In this document: positions 1-5,432 of the stretch, one piece after another
How the letters are laid out: the number at the start of each line of letters is the position of its first letter
How positions within the stretch are numbered: the stretch's first letter is position 1
From: an uncultured Pseudomonadota bacterium
GTDB taxonomy: Bacteria; Pseudomonadota; Gammaproteobacteria; Burkholderiales; Thiobacillaceae
Length of the DNA: 7,495 nucleotides
NCBI GenBank assembly: GCA_903918705.1
Contig: CAIXFP010000475.1
Location: 1-7,495, forward strand
Reading direction: 5' to 3'
The notes under the pieces: model-generated
Database searches by the model: none
The model's input: the letters and a program-made list of their open reading frames with translations, nothing else
Told to the model about the DNA's origin: nothing
Translations under genes and position numbers: made by a program

Positions 1-281
1 CCATTCTGGCGCGCTTCATCAACCGCCTGGTGTTCGCCTGGCTGTCCAACATGGAATTCGAAGGCGCGCTGACCGTCTCCACCTTCTCCGAATACGCCAT
101 GCTGGTATTCGTTTTCTTCATGGCTCTGGAGCAGCTGCAGATCGCCAACGAACTGCTCACCGCCGCCTTCATCATCAGCTTCGGCGCCGTCGGCCTGGCC
201 TTCGCCATCGCCTTCGGCCTGGGCGCCAAGGACTGGGCCGGCAAGGTGATCGGCAAGCTCATGGACCAGAATCGGCACTGA
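1..281 (+). CDS. C-terminal part of a TM-helix / mechanosensitive-channel-like membrane protein (5' truncated)
   Basis: Only the last 92 residues are present; the reading frame enters at base 3 and ends with TGA at 279-281. An internal GTG at 30 is not taken as the start, because the frame is open and protein-like to the window edge. Two hydrophobic segments are visible, at about fragment residues 29-45 and 51-75. They are followed by a conserved-looking turn, AIAFGLGAKDWAGKVIG, and a short polar tail. That glycine-rich turn after a membrane helix is typical of the 'conserved TM helix' repeats (Pfam TM_helix) found in small relatives of MscS channels, where it resembles the pore-lining helix. 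The likely role is an inner-membrane channel or channel-like protein, possibly responding to membrane tension; this is inferred from the family and only the tail can be seen. The gene converges on rluB, with hairpins between them. Confidence 0.7.
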   Translation, partial: ILARFINRLVFAWLSNMEFEGALTVSTFSEYAMLVFVFFMALEQLQIANELLTAAFIISFGAVGLAFAIAFGLGAKDWAGKVIGKLMDQNRH

Positions 282-307
282 ACGGCCGCGTCCGGCGAAG
301 TGCCCTG

Positions 308-344
308 AACGAAATCGGGTGGCCCCAGGCCACCCGATTTCGTT
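308..344. terminator. Strong hairpin, probable transcription terminator, possibly bidirectional
   Basis: A perfect 17-bp stem (308-324 with 328-344) closes on a 3-base loop, 26 bases after the stop of the membrane-protein gene. The A-rich outer left arm and T-rich outer right arm give only a short interrupted U stretch (about GUUUC) at the 3' side. It is therefore a very stable hairpin with a weak U-tract. It sits between two convergent genes, so it could end transcripts from both sides. Confidence 0.75.
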
Positions 345-526
345 TCATCCCGCAAACCGCGGTTGCCGCGATGGAAATGGGGCCTCAAACCACAAACTGT
401 TCCTGCGTTAACGAGGACCAGTGGGAGTCACCCGCTGGGTGAGTCATCGTTGGGCAAAGCGCAGCGTGCCCAACATGGAGGCTTACGGTTTCAACCGCCG
501 GATTTAGGTTCATGCAAAGGCAAGGC
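345..526. other. Intergenic region between convergent genes, no gene recognised
   Basis: About 180 bases between the first hairpin and the rluB stop. A short rightward open frame begins at 363, but its product is arginine-, proline- and serine-rich, resembles nothing I know, has no ribosome binding site, and runs into the antisense strand of rluB. The structured elements here are a small 6-bp hairpin (428-433 with 437-442) and the larger hairpin at 449-474. No tRNA-like or known riboswitch-like structure was noticed. Confidence 0.5.
449..474. repeat. Palindromic hairpin resembling a dispersed extragenic element
   Basis: The arms GTTGGGCA (449-456) and TGCCCAAC (467-474) pair perfectly over 8 bp around a 10-base loop, AAGCGCAGCG. 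Sequences of this type (GTTGGGC, a GC-rich loop, GCCCAAC) occur in many copies between genes of beta- and gammaproteobacteria, as far as I recall. Only one copy lies in this window, so its repeat status is inferred from memory of the motif. It lies downstream of both convergent genes, where it could add termination or protect mRNA 3' ends. Confidence 0.45.
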
Positions 527-1510
527 TCAGATCTGCCTCTCGCCCTTGTTCAGCAGGCGGCGCCGGTAGGGATGCCCGATCTTGGCGCCCTCGTTGCGCT
601 GGGGCCGCTCGTCACGGTTATCGCGGCCATGCTCGTGCTCCTGAACTTGCGCCTCTTCGCGCGCGGCGGCCCGGTCGCCTTCTTTCAGCAAACCACACCA
701 CTGCATCAGATCCTGCACTTCCGCTTCCGGCAACTCCTCCTGCATGCCGCGTTTCAGGCGGGAAGGCATGGCCAGGGGGCCGAAGCGCACCCGTATCAGG
801 CGGCTGACGGTCAGGCCCATGTGTTCCATGATGCGACGCACCTCGCGGTTGCGGCCTTCCTTGATGACCAGGCGATACCACTGGTTCACCCCTTCGCCTC
901 CCGCTGGCACGATGCTTTCCACGTTGGCCACGCCGTCTTCCAGATCCACGCCCTTGATCAACTGGTCCATCTGCTCGCCGGTCAACGCGCCGAGCAGGCG
1001 CACCGCGTATTCCCGTTCCACCTCGTAGCGCGGATGACTCAGCCGATTGGCGAGGTCACCGTTGGTGGTGAAGATCAGCAGGCCCTCGGTATTGAAATCG
1101 AGGCGGCCCACCGTAATCCAGCGGCCGCCGCGAATCGAGGGCAAATGTTCGAACACGGAGGGACGCCCTTCCGGGTCGTCGCGGGAGACGATTTCACCCT
1201 CGGGCTTGTGGTAGATCAGCACTCGCGGCACCTGACGCTTCCAGGCCAGGCGCACCAGGCGCCCGTTCACCTTGACCAGGTCGCCCGGCTTGACCCGGTC
1301 GCCCACCTTGGCCGGCATGCCGTTGATGCTGACCCGTCCTTCGGCGATGAGATCCTCCATGTCGCGACGCGAGCCCATGCCGGCGGTGGCAAGGGCTTTC
1401 TGCAGCTTTTCGCTGTGGTCTTCGAGTTCATCGGGCGACGCTTTGAGAGGCCTGCCCTTGTAGGAATAACGTGGCATAGTTTTTAAGGGTTTGTTGGTTC
1501 TGGTTGTCAT
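527..1510 (-). CDS. rluB: 23S rRNA pseudouridine(2605) synthase RluB
   Basis: A 327-residue protein of the RsuA/RluB/RluE/RluF branch of pseudouridine synthases. RluB isomerises one uridine in helix 93 of 23S rRNA (U2605 in E. coli), near the peptidyl transferase centre, and acts in the cytosol. An N-terminal S4 RNA-binding domain (about residues 35-82, beginning SEKLQKALATAGMGSRRDME) precedes the catalytic domain. That domain contains the motif GRLDFNTEGLLIFTTNGDLA with catalytic Asp138, and GRNREVRRIMEHMG at 219-232, both typical of the family. RluB is preferred over its relatives because of the N-terminal match and the long charged tail (about residues 279-327, rich in E, R, Q and N). I chose the ATG at 1510. 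The frame also opens at a TTG at 1528 and has an ATG at 1477; no start has a strong Shine-Dalgarno, but GGA lies about 10 bases before 1510. It is the last gene of the scpA-scpB-rluB block, 85 bases after scpB. Confidence 0.9.
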   Translation of the reverse strand: MTTRTNKPLKTMPRYSYKGRPLKASPDELEDHSEKLQKALATAGMGSRRDMEDLIAEGRVSINGMPAKVGDRVKPGDLVKVNGRLVRLAWKRQVPRVLIYHKPEGEIVSRDDPEGRPSVFEHLPSIRGGRWITVGRLDFNTEGLLIFTTNGDLANRLSHPRYEVEREYAVRLLGALTGEQMDQLIKGVDLEDGVANVESIVPAGGEGVNQWYRLVIKEGRNREVRRIMEHMGLTVSRLIRVRFGPLAMPSRLKRGMQEELPEAEVQDLMQWCGLLKEGDRAAAREEAQVQEHEHGRDNRDERPQRNEGAKIGHPYRRRLLNKGERQI

Positions 1511-1595
1511 ATCGGGTTCCGAATTCAAAACTTAATACAAGCCGGGAAAAAAAATCGGCCCATTCACGCATAAATCACGATATTTGATAAATCCA

Positions 1596-2177
1596 TCATT
1601 CCCGAGCAGCGGTAGCCACTTCTTCCAGGGCTTCCACGGGGATCAGGTCACGCGCCATGTCCGGCAGGGGTGGCAGTTCGAAAAGGGCGCGCAGCCCCAG
1701 ATCGGACAGGAACTGCCGAGTGGTGGCGAATAGCGCCGGGCGACCGGGCACTTCCTTGTGCCCCACCACCTCGATCCAGCCGCGCTCCTCCAGGGTCTTC
1801 ACGATCTGGCTGTTCACCGCCACACCGCGAATCTCCTCCACGTCGCCCCGGGTCACCGGCTGCCGGTAAGTGATCACCGCCAGGGTTTCCAGCACGGCAC
1901 GGGAATAGCGCGGCGGCTTTTCCGGGTTGAGCCGGTCCAGATAGGGTTGCACCTCGGGCCGCGTCTGGAAGCGCCAGCCGTCCGCCACCAGCACCAGTTC
2001 CACCGCCCTGCCCCGCCAGTCGGACTTCAGTTCTTCCAGGGCGCGGCGGAGGAAATCATTGCCCAGTTCCACCTCGAATACCCGCTTGAGTTCATTCAGG
2101 GTCAGCGCGACGCTGCTGGAAAGCAGCACCGCTTCCAGCACACGCTTGGCTTCGCCGAGATCAAGTTGCGCGGGCAT
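1596..2177 (-). CDS. scpB: Segregation and condensation protein B
   Basis: A 193-residue kleisin-associated winged-helix protein. As a dimer, ScpB binds the ScpA kleisin that bridges the SMC ATPase heads, giving the SMC-ScpAB condensin that compacts and helps separate sister chromosomes. The diagnostic block spans residues 91-162. It starts YSRAVLETLAVITYRQPVTR, continues with EEIRGVAVNSQIVKTLEERG and VPGRPALFATT, and ends in the FLSDLGL motif. The frame is open further upstream to 2333, but that extension is a tryptophan-, cysteine- and serine-rich shadow of scpA. The ATG at 2177 gives the normal family length and starts directly before a typical ScpB opening (MPAQLDLGEAKRVLEAVLL). The gene overlaps the 3' end of scpA by 17 bases, which suggests translational coupling; the site before the start is only weakly SD-like (GCGGCG). 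Confidence 0.93.
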   Translation of the reverse strand: MPAQLDLGEAKRVLEAVLLSSSVALTLNELKRVFEVELGNDFLRRALEELKSDWRGRAVELVLVADGWRFQTRPEVQPYLDRLNPEKPPRYSRAVLETLAVITYRQPVTRGDVEEIRGVAVNSQIVKTLEERGWIEVVGHKEVPGRPALFATTRQFLSDLGLRALFELPPLPDMARDLIPVEALEEVATAARE

Positions 2178-2997
2178 GCTCGGGCATCGCCGCGAGATGG
2201 GCGTGGATGGGCGCGAAGGGCTCGTTCTGGATGATATCCACCAGCCGTTCCCGCACCAGTTCCAACAGAGCCAGGAACGACACCACCAGGGCGGAGCGGC
2301 CCTGTTCCGGCTTGAACAGGTCGCTGAACACACAGCGTCCCACGTTCTGCAAATGTTTGAGGATACGGCTCATATGCTCACGCACCGAAAGTTCCTGGCG
2401 GCCGATGCGGTGGTGGCGGGTCATGGAGGCGCGCTTCAGGATCGCGCCCCAGGCTGCCAGCAGATCGTCCGGGGCCACCTGGGGCAGACGCCGTGCGGCC
2501 AGTTGCGGAATATGCACGCACAGCGTGAGGAAATCGCGCCCGACCTGGGGCAACTCCCCAAGGCCACGCGCCGCCCGTTTCATCTGCTCGTACTCCAGCA
2601 GCCGCCGCACCAGTTCCGCGCGGGGGTCGAGTTCTTCCCCCTCCACCACTTTCTCCGGGCGCGGCAGCAGCATGCGCGATTTGATCTCGATCAGCATGGC
2701 CGCCATCACCAGGTACTCCGCCGCCAGTTCCAGGCGCTTCTGCTGCATGGCATCCACATAATCGATGTACTGGCGGGTAAGGGCCGTCATGTTGATGTCG
2801 AGAATGTTCAGGCTGTTGCGGCGGATCAGCCAAAGCAGCAAGTCCAGAGGCCCCTCGAAGGCTTCCAGGATCACCTCCAGCGCATCCGGCGGAATATACA
2901 AATCCGTCGGCAGCTCGCTCCAGAGTTCCCCCTGCACCTTCGCCAGATGGCGGATTTCCTCTTCCGCCGCCTCGGCCACTTCCAGGACTTCGCTCAT
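2161..2997 (-). CDS. scpA: Segregation and condensation protein A (kleisin)
   Basis: A 278-residue ScpA, the kleisin subunit of the bacterial SMC-ScpAB condensin, acting on the nucleoid. The family signature FEGPLDLLLWLIRRNSLNIL is at 47-66. It is followed by DINMTALTRQYIDYVD and then LAAEYLVMAAMLIEIKSRML (about 91-110), the helix region that contacts the SMC neck. The C-terminal SMC-head-binding part (about 200-268) contains LSVREHMSRILKHLQ and VVSFLALLELVRERLVDIIQ, also typical. The N-terminal 45 residues are longer and more acidic than in Bacillus ScpA, as is common in betaproteobacteria. The start at 2997 has GGGG about 11 bases upstream. It is the first gene of the leftward scpA-scpB-rluB block. 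No SMC gene is in the window, which is normal because smc usually lies elsewhere. Confidence 0.93.
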   Translation of the reverse strand: MSEVLEVAEAAEEEIRHLAKVQGELWSELPTDLYIPPDALEVILEAFEGPLDLLLWLIRRNSLNILDINMTALTRQYIDYVDAMQQKRLELAAEYLVMAAMLIEIKSRMLLPRPEKVVEGEELDPRAELVRRLLEYEQMKRAARGLGELPQVGRDFLTLCVHIPQLAARRLPQVAPDDLLAAWGAILKRASMTRHHRIGRQELSVREHMSRILKHLQNVGRCVFSDLFKPEQGRSALVVSFLALLELVRERLVDIIQNEPFAPIHAHLAAMPEHARAT

Positions 2998-3288
2998 CGC
3001 CGCAACCCCGCGGCGAAACCGGGCTGGCGTCTGGAAGGAAAGGCGGCGGGAATGGAGACGGAAAAGACCACGGTGGGCATGCGCGACTCAGGCTGGAATG
3101 GGGGCGATGCTAGCAGAGCATGGGCCGCAACAGCAGCGGGCAACACCGTATCAGTACCGCGCACCGGGGCCAGCGCGTTATGGCCGACACCAATACACAC
3201 CGCTCGGGACGCCACGGGCATGCCGTGACATGGCATCCAGCGCCGATTGCAACGCAGCCTTCCGGGCGGATTGAGAGAGAATCTCGCC
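2998..3288. other. Divergent intergenic region between scpA and the HEPN-like gene
   Basis: 291 bases separate the divergent starts of scpA (2997, leftward) and the HEPN-like gene (3289, rightward), so promoters for both probably lie here. I could not find a convincing -35/-10 pair on either strand. A leftward open frame (3302 to 2994) and a rightward one (from 3120) cross the region. Both products are rich in Arg, Pro and Ala and lack ribosome binding sites, so I treat them as chance frames in GC-rich DNA. Confidence 0.45.
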
Positions 3289-3795
3289 ATGAAAACGATC
3301 AATCACGAAAACTGGTTGCAGGCCGACATAGGGGGCAAGGAGCGCAACGCGGACCCGCGCAAATGGCGCGAGGCCTTCCTCAGCATCCGCCTCGACCCCG
3401 CCGTGGACCGGGAGGTGGCGCGCATGTTCGAAGCGGCTCGGGGCGGCATGCTTTATGGCTACTTCTTCCAGCCCCTTATGGCCATGGGCCTGGAGCAGTG
3501 CTATCGGGTGCTGGAAAGCGGCGCTCGCGCCCGCTGCCGCCAGGCCGGCCTGGCCGTCACCTGCGCCGACAGCCAGGGCCGGCAACATCCCCTCTCCTTC
3601 GGCCACAACCTGCGCGCCCTGGCCAAACTTGGCCTGATCGTGGAAGCCGACCTGCTCCTCTGGCACCAGGCCCGCGAACTGCGCGACTGGGTCGTTGCTC
3701 CGGAACACCAGGCCGTGCTCACCCTGGACCATGGCGTCACCGCCCTGGCGCGAGCGGCGGAATTGCTGGGGAAGTTGTTCCAGGCCAGGGCATAA
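3289..3795 (+). CDS. Hypothetical protein with HEPN-like C-terminal segment
   Basis: A 168-residue soluble protein without signal peptide or membrane segment. The start at 3289 is supported by a purine-rich GAGAGA about 9 bases upstream; the frame opens earlier, at 3247, but without such a site. The middle part (about 42-82) reads as amphipathic helices around ARGGMLYGYFFQPLMAMGLE. The C-terminal part (about 105-165) has the pattern of HEPN-type helical proteins: a helix with GHNLRALAKLGLI, then ARELRDWVVAPEHQAVLT, then a closing helix. From memory, related uncharacterised proteins read R-N-x-x-S-H-P-E in the third segment. Here it is R132-D-W-V-V-A137-P-E, so the histidine of the HEPN RNase motif would be alanine. 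The HEPN relation is inference. It could be an inactive nucleic-acid- or nucleotide-binding HEPN relative, and no partner nucleotidyltransferase gene is adjacent. It is divergent from scpA and is followed by the IS 58 bases after its stop. Confidence 0.75.
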   Translation: MKTINHENWLQADIGGKERNADPRKWREAFLSIRLDPAVDREVARMFEAARGGMLYGYFFQPLMAMGLEQCYRVLESGARARCRQAGLAVTCADSQGRQHPLSFGHNLRALAKLGLIVEADLLLWHQARELRDWVVAPEHQAVLTLDHGVTALARAAELLGKLFQARA

Positions 3796-3853
3796 ATCCA
3801 TCCTTGGCCGCCGCTACACGCAACCTTACCCCCTCAGACAGGCGCCACTAACG

Positions 3854-3870
3854 CAATCCTCTCAACTTAA
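3854..3870 (+). repeat. Left terminal inverted repeat of the IS
   Basis: CAATCCTCTCAACTTAA matches the reverse complement of 5195-5211 at all 17 positions. Pairing is lost just inside (GAAC here against CCGT at the other end). Confidence 0.93.
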
Positions 3871-3939
3871 GAACCCTTTCCCGAATTCCGCGGCACTCTG
3901 GTAGAATATTTTTCATAACTTATTGATATTGTGGATTAA

Positions 3940-5198
3940 TTACCATTTCGACATCAATACCATAAAATTCTCGTCAACCTTGTTGACTTCCTCTATTCCG
4001 ACGATCTGCTTCAGTCGTCGCGGCTCCAGCCCAACGCCTTTCTCCGCCAACGCACCCTGACCTTCCAGGTTCTGTTGGTCGCCATGATTAGTGGTTTCAA
4101 GGCGAGCGTTCAGAACGAACTGAATGCTTTCTTCGCCCATCTGGCGAACCAGGCCGATCTCCTCCGCCTGGCCAGTGCCCAGGCCTTTTCCAAGGCGCGC
4201 CGGCAGTTCTCGCACCTGGCGTTCACTCGGCTCAACGACCGCCTGATGGCCCTGGTCCAGCAGGAGGGTTTGACGCCCCGCTGGCATGGCCTGCGGGTAG
4301 TCGCTGCCGATGCCTCGAAGATGCGCCTGTTCCTGCAGGATGCCACCAGCCGTTGCGTTCAGGAGGCCGTCGTCTTCGCCCTCTAGCTGCCAGGACTGGA
4401 AATGACCTTGGCCTGCAAGCTGTATGCGCCCAGCGTCGGCGAGCGGCAGATGCTGTTCGAACATCTGGATCGGCTTGGGACCTCCGACATGTTGGTCCTG
4501 GACCAGGGCTATCCGGTCCGCTGGTTGTTTGCCCTCCTGGCGCAGCGTGGGCTCCCGTTCTGCATGCGGGCGGATGAAACCAGCTTCGCCGACGTGAAGT
4601 CTTTCCTGCGCTCCGGCGAGGCCGAGCGGACGGTGCTGGTGCGTCCGCCCGACCGTCCGGATTGCTCCGATTATGAATGCGAGCTCCTGTCCACGCCGGT
4701 GCGGTTGGTTCGGGCGGTGACTCCCAACGGCCGCATCCATGTGGTGATGACTTCCTTGCTCGATGGCGTGGTCTATCCCGCCGCAGACTTTGCCGCGCTG
4801 TATCACAGCCGTTGGCGCATCGAAGTGGCGTTCAAACGTCTGATGCATCGCCTCGCCCTGGAGAACACCTCCGGCTTGTTCTGGCTGGCGGCGCAGCAGG
4901 ACTTCGGTGCCAAGGCGCTGGCCGACAACCTGGACGCCCTGGCAATCCGGGCGACCGCTGGCCAGCGCAGACATCCCAGCCGGCTAAAGATCAACCGCAT
5001 TTATGCCTTCGCCCATCTGAAAAGTTGTCTGCCACGTTGGTGCTCATCGCCGTGTTTTCGCTTGCGACCCTCGTGGCCGCCACCGCCGAACTGACAAAAG
5101 ACCTGATTCGGTTCAAGCCAGACGCCAGCAAGCCCAGACCCATTCATCCCAAACCGCATCGGAAAAACATACCTACAAATCAATTAGTTGACGGTTAA
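3940..5198 (+). pseudogene. IS4-family DDE transposase, disrupted by nonsense and frameshift mutations
   Basis: Homology to an IS4-type transposase runs across the whole IS but not in one open frame. The frame is open from 3940 after a TAA at 3937, yet offers no ATG before 4081 although family-like sequence (ILVNLVDFLYSDDLLQ) begins at 3967; the original start seems lost or is non-canonical. An in-frame TAG at 4384-4386 replaces a residue in VVFAL-x-LPGLEMTLACKLY, and the same frame continues beyond it. The likely catalytic residues are D at 4309-4311 (VVAADASKMRL), D at 4501-4503 (MLVLDQGYP) and E at 4822-4824 in YHSRWRIEVAFKRLM. The YREK signature expects Lys seven residues after that Glu, but ATG (Met) is at 4843-4845. 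Near 5036-5042 the frame shifts by one base: the original C-terminus (ELTKDLIRFKPDASKPRPIH) continues in the next frame to TAA at 5196. The product would be non-functional. Confidence 0.88.
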
Positions 5199-5211
5199 GT
5201 TGAGAGGATTG
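5195..5211 (-). repeat. Right terminal inverted repeat of the IS
   Basis: TTAAGTTGAGAGGATTG is the exact reverse complement of the left end. The TAA stop of the original transposase frame (5196-5198) lies inside this repeat, a compact layout common in insertion sequences. Confidence 0.93.
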
Positions 5212-5324
5212 GGACGTTAACCAGGGTGACGTGCATGGCGGGGTCTCAGTAAAGTCTTTTAAGCCAGTCTACCGGTGCCGCAAGCTGGTTTCATCCTGGC
5301 CATTCCCTACGGGTAATCGGCGCC

Positions 5325-5352
5325 TACAATGAGCCTTGGCCGCAATTGCGGC
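5325..5352 (+). promoter_or_regulatory. Candidate promoter -10 box with adjacent palindromic operator-like site
   Basis: TACAAT at 5325-5330 matches the sigma-70 -10 consensus at 5 of 6 positions. No good -35 lies 16-18 bases upstream (ATTCCC or TTCCCT there), so the promoter would be weak or activator-dependent. A perfect 14-bp palindrome, GCCGCAATTGCGGC, occupies 5339-5352, where the start of transcription would fall. That is a common place for a repressor operator. It would drive the Ig-like gene with a leader of about 95 bases. The function is inferred only from position and symmetry. Confidence 0.35.
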
Positions 5353-5432
5353 GCAGTCGCGGGGTTGGTCCGGGAGGCCAGGCCGGCAAGGTGCAGCCGC
5401 TGTCATGTGCCGTGAACGTTCAAGGGGAAATC

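Larger units (their letters stand above)
3854..5211 (+). mobile_element. IS4-family insertion sequence, complete ends, inactive transposase
   Basis: A 1358-bp element bounded by perfect 17-bp inverted repeats (CAATCCTCTCAACTTAA at the left, its reverse complement at the right) and filled by one IS4-type transposase gene whose stop codon lies within the right repeat. Both ends are intact, but the transposase is broken (see the pseudogene entry), so the copy could move only if a related transposase acts on it in trans. No clean target duplication is seen. The 11 bases on the two sides match at 6 positions, including a shared TAAC at the same offset, which may be an eroded duplication. It lies between two complete genes and disrupts none I can recognise. 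I cannot name the specific IS. Confidence 0.88.

Noticed and set aside
363..569. 68-residue plus-strand frame between the convergent genes
   Set aside because: It contains both intergenic hairpins, lacks a ribosome site, ends inside rluB and looks like nothing known.
512..1486. 324-residue plus-strand open frame across rluB
   Set aside because: It is the antisense shadow of rluB, His- and Ala-rich, without domain signature or ribosome site.
2178..2333. Upstream extension of the scpB frame
   Set aside because: These 52 residues (rich in Trp, Cys and Ser) are an out-of-frame reading of scpA; ScpB proteins begin near the ATG at 2177.
2059..3228. 389-residue plus-strand open frame across scpA/scpB
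   Set aside because: It is antisense to two unmistakable condensin subunits; the composition is rich in Gln, His and Arg.
2994..3302. 102-residue minus-strand frame just upstream of scpA
   Set aside because: No ribosome site, Pro/Arg/Ala-rich, overlaps the HEPN-like gene start and the scpA start; no family recognised.
3940..4974. 344-residue minus-strand open frame across the IS
   Set aside because: It is antisense to clear transposase homology (DDE residues and YREK region) and its product resembles no known family.
5212..5324. Possible riboswitch (cyclic-di-GMP type) upstream of the Ig-like gene
   Set aside because: Short GC-rich pairings are present, but I could not find the conserved core sequences of GEMM or other riboswitches I know.
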